This document shows positions 30,658 through 39,418 of a stretch of 64,000 nucleotides of DNA, piece by piece. The notes beneath the pieces are model-generated. The model saw only the letters and a program-made list of their open reading frames with translations. It was not told where the DNA came from and did not search any database. Numbering within the stretch: position 1 is the first letter of the stretch; each line of letters begins with the position of its first letter. The translations under genes and the position numbers were made by a program. The stretch comes from Catellatospora citrea (lineage in GTDB: Bacteria > Actinomycetota > Actinomycetes > Mycobacteriales > Micromonosporaceae): positions 6,634,001 through 6,698,000 of the forward strand of contig NZ_RAPR01000001.1 in assembly GCF_003610235.1 (NCBI RefSeq), given 5' to 3'.

Positions 30658-32073
30658 TCAGGGTGCGGTGCTGCCGGAGCTGACGCGGTCGGCGGCCAGC
30701 TGCGCCGCCAGTGCGGGGATGCCCAGCGCCTGCTCCTGCGCCGGGGTGGCGTTGTGCAGTTTGTTGGTCAGCTGGTGCGGGTCGTTGACCAGGTCGTAGT
30801 ACTCGCGGAACAGGATCGCGCCGGAGCCGGTCGGCAGGCCGTTGTTGTCGGTGTGCAGCTGGTAGTACTCGGTGTACTGCTTGTTCGTCCCGATGTAGGA
30901 CGCCCAGGTGTGCGGGCCGCCGGTGCCGGTGCCGTGCTTGAAGAACTCGGTCAGCACGTGGTTGCGCCGGTGCGGGCCGAGCAGCGAGTGCCCGTCCTGC
31001 GGGTACTGGGCGTCCGGGGTGATCCCGGCGGCGTCGAGGATGGTCGGCGCGATGTCGATGTTGGCGGCGAGCCTGTTGTCGTCGGCGCCGGTGTCGAGGC
31101 CGCCGGCCGGCCAGGACACGAAGAACGGCACCTCGACGACGGGGGTGTAGGGCACGGACTTCTTGGTCCAGCCGTGGTCGGCCCAGGCGAAGCCGTTGTC
31201 GGCGATGAAGAACACCAGGGTGTTGTCGAGCTGGCCGAGGGCTTCGAGCTTGTCGTGCACGGCCTGCACGGCATCGTCGACCGACAGCAGGGTGCGCAGC
31301 TGGTTGGTGCGGATGTTGCGGCCGTCGGCCAGCGTGCCGGTGGCGTCCTGGACGAAGCCGGGCTTGTCGCTGCGGTCGGCCTCGGGCACCGACGGGCGGC
31401 CGTCCCACGCCGGGACCGCGGTGTCGGTGTACTTGGCTTCGGGGGTGTTCGGGCCGTGCGAGGCGTACGGGGCGAGGTAGAGGAACCAGGGGCGGGTGTC
31501 GGTGGCGGTGCGGTCGAGGAACTTCAGGGCCCGGTTCTTCACCACGGTCGTGGTGTAGTTGTTGATCGTCTGCACGGTGCCGTCGACGTTCCAGGTGCCG
31601 TTGGTGTAGGTGGGCGGGGCGAGGACCGCGAACTCGTCGAAGTAGGGCGGGTTGTCGTCGACGTCCCAGCCGTTGAGGTACTTGCCGTACAGGCCGGTGC
31701 GGTAGCCGTTCTGTTGCAGGTAGCGCTGCACGGTGGAGTGGTGGTTCAGGTTCGCGGCGTGCTGGTTGCCGCGTACGCCGTGGTTGTGCGCGTACTGGCC
31801 GGTGAAGATCGAGGAGCGGCCCGGCGCGCACAGCGGCGTGGTCGCGTGCCCGCGGGTGAACTCGACGCCGTTGCCGGTCAGCCAGGCCCGGGTCTTCGGG
31901 ATCGCCCAGGCGGTCCCCTTCGGATGGTCGTCGGTGACGATCACCAGGATGTTGGGCCTGGTGTCGGCGGCCTGTGCGGTGGCCGCGGGCCAGCCGGCGG
32001 CCGCGGTCGCGCCCGCCGCGGCCGACGCCGCGAGGAACGTGCGCCGCTTGAGCGAGGAGGTGCCTTCGGACAT
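30658..32073 (-). CDS. Secreted arylsulfatase-type sulfatase (Tat signal)
   Basis: A 471-residue sulfatase. The Tat signal KRRTFLAASAAAG at residues 9-21 leads to export. Metal ligands DD at 48-49 and the modification motif CAPGR with Cys82 are in place, and later ADNGFAWADHGWTKKSVPY has further active-site residues. It hydrolyses sulfate esters outside the cytoplasm after formylglycine formation, presumably before Tat export. GGGAAGG precedes the ATG. A Cys-type leader peptide lies 158 nt upstream. Confidence 0.93.
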   Translation of the reverse strand: MSEGTSSLKRRTFLAASAAAGATAAAGWPAATAQAADTRPNILVIVTDDHPKGTAWAIPKTRAWLTGNGVEFTRGHATTPLCAPGRSSIFTGQYAHNHGVRGNQHAANLNHHSTVQRYLQQNGYRTGLYGKYLNGWDVDDNPPYFDEFAVLAPPTYTNGTWNVDGTVQTINNYTTTVVKNRALKFLDRTATDTRPWFLYLAPYASHGPNTPEAKYTDTAVPAWDGRPSVPEADRSDKPGFVQDATGTLADGRNIRTNQLRTLLSVDDAVQAVHDKLEALGQLDNTLVFFIADNGFAWADHGWTKKSVPYTPVVEVPFFVSWPAGGLDTGADDNRLAANIDIAPTILDAAGITPDAQYPQDGHSLLGPHRRNHVLTEFFKHGTGTGGPHTWASYIGTNKQYTEYYQLHTDNNGLPTGSGAILFREYYDLVNDPHQLTNKLHNATPAQEQALGIPALAAQLAADRVSSGSTAP

Positions 32074-32100
32074 GGGCCTTCCCTTCGTACGCGCACGGCG

Positions 32101-32137
32101 GCGTCACGCCGCGCGGCATAAGTGCGCGGCGTGACGC
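32101..32137. promoter_or_regulatory. Leader hairpin between leader peptide and sulfatase
   Basis: GCGTCACGCCGCGC (32101-32114) pairs perfectly with 32124-32137 over a 9-nt loop. It lies in the 158-nt interval between the leader peptide and the sulfatase start, where an attenuator or ribosome-coupled switch would act. No T-tract follows. Confidence 0.55.
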
Positions 32138-32231
32138 TGGTGCGATGGGGGTGGGCGGCGGTGGCGGTGCCACGCGGCCGCGAGGAGCAGCGCGGGCGTT
32201 CAGCCGCCCGTGGGCGGCGTGAGCGCGCAGG

Positions 32232-32309
32232 TCAGCGCAGACAGAGCGCGCTCGCCTGCCGCCGTAGATCGACGTGCCGGCGGGCCGTGAACAAGGGCCT
32301 GCGCTCCAT
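32232..32309 (-). CDS. Putative cysteine-type leader peptide
   Basis: A 25-residue ORF beginning MERRPLF and ending ASALCLR, with the core RRHVDL. This core plus a Cys near the C-terminus matches the 'putative leader peptide' family found upstream of sulfur-assimilation genes in actinobacteria, which is thought to sense cysteine supply by ribosome stalling at Cys codons. Here it precedes the sulfatase/FGE operon on the same strand. It is too short for ordinary gene callers. Confidence 0.72.
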   Translation of the reverse strand: MERRPLFTARRHVDLRRQASALCLR

Positions 32310-32331
32310 GTGACCGAGCCTAGAAAGGACC

Positions 32332-32354
32332 CTCAAGGATCTCAAGAAACTCAA
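32332..32354. promoter_or_regulatory. Three 9-bp-phased TTGAG repeats
   Basis: CTCAA on the plus strand occurs at 32332, 32341 and 32350, giving TTGAG three times at exactly 9-bp spacing on the minus strand, upstream of the leader peptide. The flanking 32330-32390 is AT-rich, as expected for a promoter region. It could be an activator site for the sulfatase operon. Confidence 0.4.
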
Positions 32355-32395
32355 TATTTCGTCATTTGAAACTGTGTTAACAGCTTGCCGGATCG

Positions 32396-32854
32396 TCAGC
32401 GGCGGCGGGCGGAGGCGTCGATCTCGGCGTTGGCCTTCGCGACCTTCTCGGCGATCGCCGCGCCCACCATGGCGAGCAGGACGAGGTAGGCGCAGCCCAG
32501 CAGCGGGCCGGGCAGCGACAGCAGCTCGCCCAGCGGGGATCCGGTGAGGTCGAAGGGCTGCCGGTCGAGGTGCAGCACGCCCTCGTCGTCGGTCATCGCG
32601 CTGGTCACGATCCAGCTCAGCACCAGGTTCAGCACGATGTTGACGATCAGGCCGAGGACGGGCACGAGCACCGGCTGGCGCAGCTTCAGCAGCCAGGCGG
32701 CCACCGCCGCGGTGATCATCGCGAGCACGGGGACCAGCACGTCGTGCGCGGCGTCGAAGCCCGCCGGCGCGTCGCCGAGCAGGAAACTGACCAGGCCGGC
32801 GACGGCGAAGGAGGCGATGCCGACGAGCGCACCGCGGCCCAGGACCCGAAGCAT
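32396..32854 (-). CDS. Hypothetical membrane protein
   Basis: A 152-residue protein with four predicted membrane segments and a charged C-terminal tail (EKVAKANAEIDASARRR). No family recognised. The ATG at 32854 has GGGAAGGG about 11 nt upstream; a TTG at 32884 is an alternative. It stands alone. Confidence 0.72.
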   Translation of the reverse strand: MLRVLGRGALVGIASFAVAGLVSFLLGDAPAGFDAAHDVLVPVLAMITAAVAAWLLKLRQPVLVPVLGLIVNIVLNLVLSWIVTSAMTDDEGVLHLDRQPFDLTGSPLGELLSLPGPLLGCAYLVLLAMVGAAIAEKVAKANAEIDASARRR

Positions 32855-32963
32855 GACCAACACACCCTTCCCGTCAGTGATCAACGACGGGTCATCATCG
32901 CCGATCGGCCGAGGTGCGGCAAGGGGCCGGTCGTCCTGGGCCGGCTCACTGCTCCGGCCGGGC

Positions 32964-33542
32964 CTATGCCGCGGTGACGGCGCGACCGGCGGTGCGAGCC
33001 AGGGTGAGCACCTCCTCGACGCTCCACTGGTCGTCGGCGTGCGTGCCGTACTTGGCGGCCAGGACGGTGCCGTCCGGGCCGATGAGGAGGTCGGCGGGCA
33101 GGCCGAGGCGGCCGCCGGACGGGTTCGCCGAGGGCAGATGCGCCTTGCGGCGCGGCAGGAGCCAGAGGGCTGCCGTCACCGCGCGCACGATCCCCGGCCA
33201 GGCGCGCGGATCGAGCAGCGCCCGTGCCCCGGCCTCGACGCCGAACGCCCGATACCAGCGCTTGTCCCCGTCGGCGATGACGGCGAAGGGCAGGTCGCGT
33301 ACGTGTTCGCGCAGCTCGTCGACTCCGGAGTGGAAGAACACGATCTCGCGGACGCCCGCGTCGGTGAGCCGGTCCGCGGCGCGCACGAAGGAGCGCAGGT
33401 GGAGGTGGCAGATCGGGCAGCCGGCGAAGCGCCGGAACTGCAGGTGGACGAGGCGGTCCGGGTCCGGCGACCGCACCGGTTCGCCGCTGACGGCGGTGAG
33501 GTCGAGGGAAGGTGCCCGGTCGCCTGTTGCCAGCTTGGCCAT
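32964..33542 (-). CDS. Peroxiredoxin-like (AhpC/TSA) protein
   Basis: A 192-residue thioredoxin-fold protein of the peroxiredoxin-like group. The redox motif GCPICHLHLR near residue 42 has two cysteines (CPIC). Downstream LPFAVIADGDKRWYRAFGVE is typical. It probably reduces a peroxide or disulfide. It is divergent from a TetR gene with an inverted repeat in between, so it is likely that regulator's target. Confidence 0.83.
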   Translation of the reverse strand: MAKLATGDRAPSLDLTAVSGEPVRSPDPDRLVHLQFRRFAGCPICHLHLRSFVRAADRLTDAGVREIVFFHSGVDELREHVRDLPFAVIADGDKRWYRAFGVEAGARALLDPRAWPGIVRAVTAALWLLPRRKAHLPSANPSGGRLGLPADLLIGPDGTVLAAKYGTHADDQWSVEEVLTLARTAGRAVTAA

Positions 33543-33561
33543 GAGTACGCCCTTCGTAAGA

Positions 33562-33601
33562 GTACAACGTACGCCTACGACGCTATAAGCGTATCTTGTA
33601 C
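33562..33601. promoter_or_regulatory. Operator between the peroxiredoxin-like and TetR genes
   Basis: GTACAACGTACG (33562-33573) and CGTATCTTGTAC (33590-33601) are inverted repeats matching at 10 of 12 positions, with outer GTACAA/TTGTAC arms. They sit in the 70-bp divergent promoter region. Confidence 0.55.
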
Positions 33602-33612
33602 GCTGTCAAGCC

Positions 33613-34221
33613 GTGCCCCGCAGGAAATCCCTCACCACCGACCAGCTCGCCGCCGCCGCCCTCGCGGTGGTCGACCGCGACGGCCTCGCCGCGCTGACGA
33701 TGCGCACGGTGGCGCAGGAACTGAACATGGGCACGATGTCGCTCTACCGCTACGTCAGCGACCGGGAGCAGCTCGAACGGCTGGTCGTGGAACTGGTGCT
33801 GGGCGGCGTCGACTTCACCGTGCCCGACCTGCCCACCTGGCAGGAGCGCGTGGCGGCGCTCTGCGAACGCATCCGGTCGGCGGTGCAGGCGCACCCCGCC
33901 GTGGTGCCGCTGCTGCTGGTGCACCGGCACACCTCGCCGGGCGTACGCCGCAGCGGGGAGGCGCTGCTGGGCATCATGGCGGGGGCGGGCTTCTCCGGCG
34001 AGCGGCGCGTCATCGCGTTCCGGGCGCTGCTGGCCTACCTGGTCGGTGCGCTGCAGGCGGAAGGGCTCGGACCGCTGTCCGGTCCCGGCACCGAGGCGCT
34101 GGCCGCGCTCGGCGAGCAGTATCCGTACCTGGCCGAGACGGCCGTGACGGCGCGAAACGTGTCGCCGCAGCGTGAGTTCGGCGAGGGCCTGGCCCTTGTG
34201 CTCCGCGGCCTCACCCCCTGA
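33613..34221 (+). CDS. TetR/AcrR family regulator
   Basis: A 202-residue regulator with a TetR-type helix-turn-helix at about residues 10-55 (LTMRTVAQELNMGTMSLYRY) and a TetR_C-type helical ligand domain. GTG start. It is divergent from the peroxiredoxin-like gene and presumably controls both by binding 33562-33601. Confidence 0.88.
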   Translation: MPRRKSLTTDQLAAAALAVVDRDGLAALTMRTVAQELNMGTMSLYRYVSDREQLERLVVELVLGGVDFTVPDLPTWQERVAALCERIRSAVQAHPAVVPLLLVHRHTSPGVRRSGEALLGIMAGAGFSGERRVIAFRALLAYLVGALQAEGLGPLSGPGTEALAALGEQYPYLAETAVTARNVSPQREFGEGLALVLRGLTP

Positions 34222-34281
34222 CCTGCTCCCGAGGCTTCCGCTCGCGGGTGGCGGACACGTCCCGAGCGCGCGCGGCAGGCA

Positions 34282-35091
34282 TCAGGCGGCGCTCGTGCCG
34301 GCTTCGCCGTCGGCGGGGAGCAGGCCGTCGAGCAGCAGGTGCAGGCCGCCGTCGAGGGCGTCCTTGGCCAGGCGGACCGGGTCGTAGTGCGTGGTGGACG
34401 AGGATCCGGCCAGTGCCGTCGAGTGCGGGAAACGTTGCGCGAAGTCGGGTGCGAGGCGGGCGAGCAGTGCGGAGCGTTCGGTCCACCACTGCTGGTCGGA
34501 GGTGCCGGTCGCGGACGCGGCGGCCAGTCCCTCGGTGGCCGTCTGCGCGGCGCCGCGGACGAGGTGGAACAGTGCGCTGACGGCGGGCCGCAGCTTGCGT
34601 GTCGGCAGGTCGGCCGCATGGAGGACGGCCAGCAGTGATTCGAGGACGGCCTGCTCGTGCGGGCCGAGCACCGGCCGGGCGTAGGAGACCTGCAGCAGCC
34701 ACGGGTGGCGCAGGTAGCGGTCCCACAGATCGTCCGCCCAGGCGAGCACCGCGGGCCGTACGCCGCCGTCGACCTGGTAAGTGTCGGGCAGGCCCGCGTG
34801 GGCGTGGTCGTACATCAGGTCGACGAGTTCGCGCTTGCTCGGCACGTAGGTGTACAGCGCCATCGCCGAGGTGCCCAGGCGTTCGCCGACGGCGCGCATG
34901 GACAGCCGGTCCATGCCGTCGGCGTCGGCGACGGCGATGGCGGCTTCGATGATCGCGTCGACGGTGAGGCCCTGTTTCGGGCCGGGGGCGGTGCGGCCGG
35001 TGCGAGGCCGGTCCTCGGTGGCGGGGGAGTGGGCCCGCCACAGCAGTGCCATGGTCCGGGCCGGGTCGCCCTGGCCGCCGTACAACGTCAT
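34282..35091 (-). CDS. TetR/AcrR family regulator
   Basis: A 269-residue TetR regulator with a longer N-terminal extension (about 45 residues) before the helix-turn-helix (RLSMRAVGERLGTSAMALYTY at about residues 60-80), and a C-terminal helical domain like TetR/TetR_C_1 proteins. The ATG at 35091 is used; upstream lies the shared operator. It is divergent from an alpha/beta hydrolase. Confidence 0.88.
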   Translation of the reverse strand: MTLYGGQGDPARTMALLWRAHSPATEDRPRTGRTAPGPKQGLTVDAIIEAAIAVADADGMDRLSMRAVGERLGTSAMALYTYVPSKRELVDLMYDHAHAGLPDTYQVDGGVRPAVLAWADDLWDRYLRHPWLLQVSYARPVLGPHEQAVLESLLAVLHAADLPTRKLRPAVSALFHLVRGAAQTATEGLAAASATGTSDQQWWTERSALLARLAPDFAQRFPHSTALAGSSSTTHYDPVRLAKDALDGGLHLLLDGLLPADGEAGTSAA

Positions 35092-35100
35092 GTGACAACT

Positions 35101-35150
35101 CCGTACGCCGTAAGCTAATGTCTGTCCGAGGATCGCCTTACAGCATACGG
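35101..35150. promoter_or_regulatory. Operator of the TetR/hydrolase divergon
   Basis: CCGTACGCCGTAAG (35101-35114) and CTTACAGCATACGG (35137-35150) are inverted repeats with 12 of 14 matches, separated by 22 bp and spanning the space between the two starts. Confidence 0.65.
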
Positions 35151-35158
35151 AGATGATG

Positions 35159-35995
35159 ATGGCAAGCGCGACACTGCACGACGGCAGCGTGATCGAGTTC
35201 GAGGCGCACGGCGACGGACCCGTCCTGCTCCTACCCGTCCCGGCCCCGGTGGAAGGCCCGAAAGCCGACGCCATGCGCGCCTGGGGCGCCGACCCGGCAC
35301 TCGGACGGTCCCTGACCGACGGGCTGCGCGACCGCTTCCGGGTCGTCACCGTCGACTACGAGGGCCACGTCATGGCACACCCCAAACCCGACACCCTCAC
35401 CCCCGCCAACGCCGCCCGCGACCTGCTGGCCGTCGCCGACGCCGCCGGCGCCGACCGGTTCGCCTACTACGGCTACTCCTGGCTCGGCCTGCTCGGCCAG
35501 CAGCTCGCCCTGCGCACCGACCGGCTGTCCGCGCTGGTCATGGGCGGCTACCCGCCGGTCGGCGGCCCGTACGCGGCCATGCTCGCGGTGACCACCGCCG
35601 CCCACGCGGCATCCCTCGCTGCCGTGCAGAACCCACCCACGCCCACCGAGACCGTGCCCGGCGACTGGTCCACCGTCTCGGTCGTCACGACCGTCGACCA
35701 GACCAGGCAGTTCGTCACCCTGTACGAGGCACTGCGCGACTTCGACGACCGCGCCGTCCAGCCGTCGCTGACCTGCCCGCGGCTGTGCGTCGTCGGCTCC
35801 GCCGACACCATCGACTATGCCGAGCAGTGGGGCGGCGTCACCGTCGACATCGCCGGACCGGTGCTGCGCGAGCGCGCGGAACTCGAAGCGCTCGGCTGGG
35901 ACGTCGCCGTCCTCGACGGGCTGGACCACATGCAGGCCATGCAGGCCGCGGCCGTGCTGCCGGTGCTGCGCCCCTGGCTCGCGGCCAGGATCTGA
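35159..35995 (+). CDS. Alpha/beta-hydrolase
   Basis: A 278-residue alpha/beta-hydrolase. The nucleophile elbow is YGYSWLG (Ser near residue 104), the acid candidate lies in VVGSADTIDY and the His in LDGLDHMQ near the C-terminus. Three ATGs occur in a row; the third, at 35159, has GGAG 6 nt upstream. It is divergent from a TetR gene and likely regulated by it. The substrate is unknown. Confidence 0.87.
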   Translation: MASATLHDGSVIEFEAHGDGPVLLLPVPAPVEGPKADAMRAWGADPALGRSLTDGLRDRFRVVTVDYEGHVMAHPKPDTLTPANAARDLLAVADAAGADRFAYYGYSWLGLLGQQLALRTDRLSALVMGGYPPVGGPYAAMLAVTTAAHAASLAAVQNPPTPTETVPGDWSTVSVVTTVDQTRQFVTLYEALRDFDDRAVQPSLTCPRLCVVGSADTIDYAEQWGGVTVDIAGPVLRERAELEALGWDVAVLDGLDHMQAMQAAAVLPVLRPWLAARI

Positions 35996-36008
35996 ACGGC
36001 GTCGCCCC

Positions 36009-36599
36009 TCAGCCGGTCTTCGCCCGCCGCGGCCGGCCCGCGAGCAGGCACAGCACCGCCGTGGCCAGGTACAGCACGGTGACCGCGAGCCAGCTCTGCC
36101 GATGCTCGGTCAGCTGGCTCGGCAGCATCGGATGCGCCAACCCGTCCGGGTCCTCGACCACGGTCACCGATTCGCCGATGCGGTAGGCGTTCTCGTCGAC
36201 GGTCAGCTCGCCGCCGACGGCCCGGCCGGAGTGGGCAGCCATCGCGTAGTGGTAGCGGTCGGCCGACCCGCTGCTCTCCCGTACGGACATGACCTGCGCC
36301 TCCACCTGCCCGCCGCGCAGCTGCAGCAGGCTCGGCCCGGTCTCGCGCAGCACGATCACCACGAACAGGAAGCCCATCACCGCCGCCACCGCGGTCCACA
36401 CCGGACGGAACCCGGACAGCGCGAACCAGCTCGCGGCCAGGCCCGCGGCGAGGATCAGCCCGACCGCCAGCCCGCGCTGCTCGGCGGGCAGCAGCGCGGA
36501 GCCCGCGAGCCCCGCCGCCAGGGCGGCCACGGTGATGACGAGGAACAGCCGGAGGCCACGGAACTGCCGGGGGTGCAGCGCGCGGAAGGGGTTTCGCAT
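36009..36599 (-). CDS. Hypothetical membrane protein
   Basis: A 196-residue protein with three N-terminal membrane segments, an extracytoplasmic domain of about 90 residues (starting near RETGPSLLQLRGG and containing a DUF3592-like strand pattern, VMSVRESSGSADRYHYAM), and one C-terminal membrane helix before a basic tail. No function recognised. Its start is 64 bp from the divergent M16-like gene. Confidence 0.72.
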   Translation of the reverse strand: MRNPFRALHPRQFRGLRLFLVITVAALAAGLAGSALLPAEQRGLAVGLILAAGLAASWFALSGFRPVWTAVAAVMGFLFVVIVLRETGPSLLQLRGGQVEAQVMSVRESSGSADRYHYAMAAHSGRAVGGELTVDENAYRIGESVTVVEDPDGLAHPMLPSQLTEHRQSWLAVTVLYLATAVLCLLAGRPRRAKTG

Positions 36600-36662
36600 G
36601 GCGATGAGGGTAAGGCCCGCGCAGCCGGCCCGCCGGTTGCCCCGGGAACATACGATCCGCGC

Positions 36663-38159
36663 ATGCAGCGGTCGCAGATCGACGGCGTACGAGTCCTCCG
36701 GCAGGACCTGCCCGGTGACTTCACCGCCAACCTGGCGTTCGCGGTAGGCGCCCGCGACGAGGACGTCGACCAGCTCGGCATCACCCACCTGGCCACCCGG
36801 CACCTGCTGCTGAGCCTGCTCGCGGAGCCCGACGAGACCGCGGGCCTGCTCGAGACGTCGTTCACCCTGACCGGAGACCCCGACCAGGTCGCCGAGGACC
36901 TGAACGACCTCGCCGCGCTCATCGCCGACCCTGACCTGAGCGGCTTGGCGCTGACCGCGCAGCAGCTCGACCCCACCGACCGGGCCGGCGAACTGGACCT
37001 CGACATCGACGACGCGGTACGCGACCCGTGGGCGTCGCTGCTGGCCCGCCGCCTCGGCCCGACCGGCCCCGGCCTGCTGCGCTGGCCCGCCGTCGACCCG
37101 CACCGGCTGACCGTCGACGAGGTCCGCGCCCACCTGGCCCGCTGGTTCACCGCCGGCAACGCCGTGCTCACCTGCACCGGCCCGCCACCGGCCCGGCTGC
37201 GGCTGCCGCTGCCGGCCGGGCCGCCCGCCGCCCACACGACCTCCCCGGTGCGCGGCTCCGCAGGACCGGCCTGGTACGCCGACGAGGTCGTCGCCCCGGC
37301 CATCGCCGTAGGCGCCACCGCCGGCCCCGAGGCCTTCCTGCTGATGCGGCTGCTCGGCACGCGGGTCGACGCGGCGCTGGAGCGCGCCGCCGTGAAAGCC
37401 TGGTCCACGGAATGGTCGACCCCGGTCGGCGACGAGCGCCTGGAAGTAGGCCTGAGCCTGCACCTGCGCGGCAAGGCCCGCCAGCGCGACAGCGCGCTCG
37501 CGGCCCGGATCCTGTGGCAGGAACTGCGGCGGCTGGCCGCCGAGGAACCGTCGCCCGCCGAGCTGGACGGCATCGTCACCCGGTTCATCCGGTCCCCGGC
37601 CGAGGACCCGCACCTGCGCGGGCAGCTGGAACGCATGGGCGTGCTCGACGCGGCCGAGCAGGCCCATGCGCAGGCACCGCTGGCCGACGCCGGACACCGG
37701 GAACTGTTCGACGTCTCCGACGAGTTCGGCCAGGCCGAGGTGGCAGCCGCGGCCCGGTTGGGGCCGGCCGACGTACGGGCAGCCGCCGCCGCGTGGCTGC
37801 CGTCGGCGCTGCTGGTGATTCCCAACGGCGTGGACGCGGCGCTCGACGGCATGGCCCGGACCGGCTGCCCGACCGGCTCGTACACCCCGCAGGGCGAGCT
37901 GCTGCGCCCGTCGCTGGCCCGGCGGCTGCGCGGGGCGAAGGACGGGCTCGTACTCGGCGACGACGCCTGCCACCTCGTCGCGGCCGACGGCACGGTGCAC
38001 ACCTTCGCGATGCGCGACGCGATGCTGATCCAGCGCCGGGGCGAGACCCTGCTCGGCGACGTCGGCCACGGCTGCCTGGTCGACGTCAGCGGATTCACCG
38101 GGGTCGACAAGCTCGTCACCCGGGTGCCGCCCCGCCGCCACCGGATCGCACACGACTGA
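36663..38159 (+). CDS. M16 (insulinase)-like protein lacking the zinc motif
   Basis: A 498-residue protein with M16 peptidase-like architecture: an N-terminal domain with GITHLATRHLLLSLL at about residues 40-54, and a second domain with GPEAFLLMRLLGTRVD and GLSLHLRGKARQRD. In active M16 enzymes the first motif reads HxxEH; here the corresponding stretch is HLATRH, so metal binding and catalysis are probably lost. It may act as a binding or regulatory partner. The last about 90 residues are unrelated to M16. Function unknown. Confidence 0.72.
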   Translation: MQRSQIDGVRVLRQDLPGDFTANLAFAVGARDEDVDQLGITHLATRHLLLSLLAEPDETAGLLETSFTLTGDPDQVAEDLNDLAALIADPDLSGLALTAQQLDPTDRAGELDLDIDDAVRDPWASLLARRLGPTGPGLLRWPAVDPHRLTVDEVRAHLARWFTAGNAVLTCTGPPPARLRLPLPAGPPAAHTTSPVRGSAGPAWYADEVVAPAIAVGATAGPEAFLLMRLLGTRVDAALERAAVKAWSTEWSTPVGDERLEVGLSLHLRGKARQRDSALAARILWQELRRLAAEEPSPAELDGIVTRFIRSPAEDPHLRGQLERMGVLDAAEQAHAQAPLADAGHRELFDVSDEFGQAEVAAAARLGPADVRAAAAAWLPSALLVIPNGVDAALDGMARTGCPTGSYTPQGELLRPSLARRLRGAKDGLVLGDDACHLVAADGTVHTFAMRDAMLIQRRGETLLGDVGHGCLVDVSGFTGVDKLVTRVPPRRHRIAHD

Positions 38160-38208
38160 ACGAAGCCGCAGGTCAGGACGTCGAGGATTTGACAACGCTC
38201 GTACGATC

Positions 38209-38643
38209 ATGCCCGTGACCTCGACATACTTCACCCGGCTGCACCGTGCCTCGCTGGCCGTCGCCGCGCTGAGCGCCGCGCTGGCGGTCTGGAGCTGGCT
38301 GCCCGCGAGCACGGGCCACGAGTCGACGGCCCTCGTGGCGTTCTGGCTCGTCGTGCCGGTGATCCTGCCGGGAATGATCATGTCGATACGTCGGCAGCCG
38401 AACCGGAACAGCCCCCTGGCCATGTGGTTCCATGTGCGGTGGTTCTTGAGCGGTGCTCCGCGCTGGGCGGCAGTGCTGTGGTTCCTGTCGCTGGCCGCCA
38501 CGGTGCTCACCATGGTGACGGGCATCAAACCCGGCAGCCACGACCCGGCCGGCTTCGCCCGCATGTTCGCCATGATGGCCTTCTACTTCGCCGTCACCGG
38601 CGTGCTCACCTACCGCGCGCTCGCCCAGGAACAGCAGGCCTGA
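38209..38643 (+). CDS. Small hypothetical membrane protein
   Basis: A 144-residue protein with four membrane segments and no recognised family. The ATG at 38209 begins MPVTSTYFTRL. It is followed 53 bp later by another small membrane protein gene on the same strand, so both may be co-transcribed. Confidence 0.68.
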   Translation: MPVTSTYFTRLHRASLAVAALSAALAVWSWLPASTGHESTALVAFWLVVPVILPGMIMSIRRQPNRNSPLAMWFHVRWFLSGAPRWAAVLWFLSLAATVLTMVTGIKPGSHDPAGFARMFAMMAFYFAVTGVLTYRALAQEQQA

Positions 38644-38695
38644 CACCGCACGGTGCGGGGCAGCGCGACAACCCGCCGCCTGGCAGGCTGGCGCG

Positions 38696-39352
38696 ATGAC
38701 GCCGGACGGGACGCCGCCGGTCCGCAGCGGGATGCGGCCCGTGCTGGGCGCTGCGATGTGGCTTCTTGCCGTGTTCCTGCTGGTGGCAGTCGTCGCGATC
38801 ATCCGTGATCCGGGGCTGTGGGTGGTCCTGCTCGATGACGGCGACACGATCGGCTTCGTGCTGATCTGCCTGTCGGGCCTGCTGATGGCAGGCGCCGGGC
38901 CGGTGTTCGGCCTCCGCAAGGCCCCCGCCCGCGGAGTCGGATACCTGGCGGCCGCCGTCGTGACGCTTTGTGCGATCGGCAGCTGGTACGTCAGCGACAA
39001 GCTCGACCCGTCGACCAGGCGCTCCCAGCCGGCACAGACCGTCGCGGTCTCCGCCGACGGCCGGTTCGAAGTGGTCAGCCGAGACGCCCTCCTCGGCCGC
39101 CCCGACCTGTGGCTGCGGTCGCGGGCGGGCCTGTTCAGCCGGGAAGCCCAGGAAGCCATCGGCTGCTACTTCGAACGCGCCGGCAACAGCCAGGAGGAGC
39201 CCATGGGACGGGTCGAGTTCACCGGCCCGAGCCAGGTGACCATCCGCTTGCAGGACGGCCGGTCCGGCACCGCCGACTTCGACGGCCCGACACTCATCGT
39301 CACCGCCCGGCAGGGCGGCTGCGCGGGACCCGGACCGTCCAGCGGGCGGTGA
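38696..39352 (+). CDS. Hypothetical membrane protein
   Basis: A 218-residue protein with three predicted membrane segments in the first 100 residues and a C-terminal soluble domain of about 115 residues (VAVSADGRFEVVSRDALL, CYFERAGNSQEEPMGRVEF) that has two cysteines and may face the outside. No family recognised. Confidence 0.7.
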   Translation: MTPDGTPPVRSGMRPVLGAAMWLLAVFLLVAVVAIIRDPGLWVVLLDDGDTIGFVLICLSGLLMAGAGPVFGLRKAPARGVGYLAAAVVTLCAIGSWYVSDKLDPSTRRSQPAQTVAVSADGRFEVVSRDALLGRPDLWLRSRAGLFSREAQEAIGCYFERAGNSQEEPMGRVEFTGPSQVTIRLQDGRSGTADFDGPTLIVTARQGGCAGPGPSSGR

Positions 39353-39418
39353 CGATGCCCTGACCTGCAACGGCTCACGGTGCGTCCACACTGTTCACCC
39401 GGGAGTCATCGAGGCGGG

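Noticed and set aside
32122..32313. A 63-residue plus-strand reading frame upstream of the sulfatase region
   Set aside because: No ribosome site, very Arg-rich composition typical of chance frames in GC-rich DNA, and it overlaps the leader region on the opposite strand.
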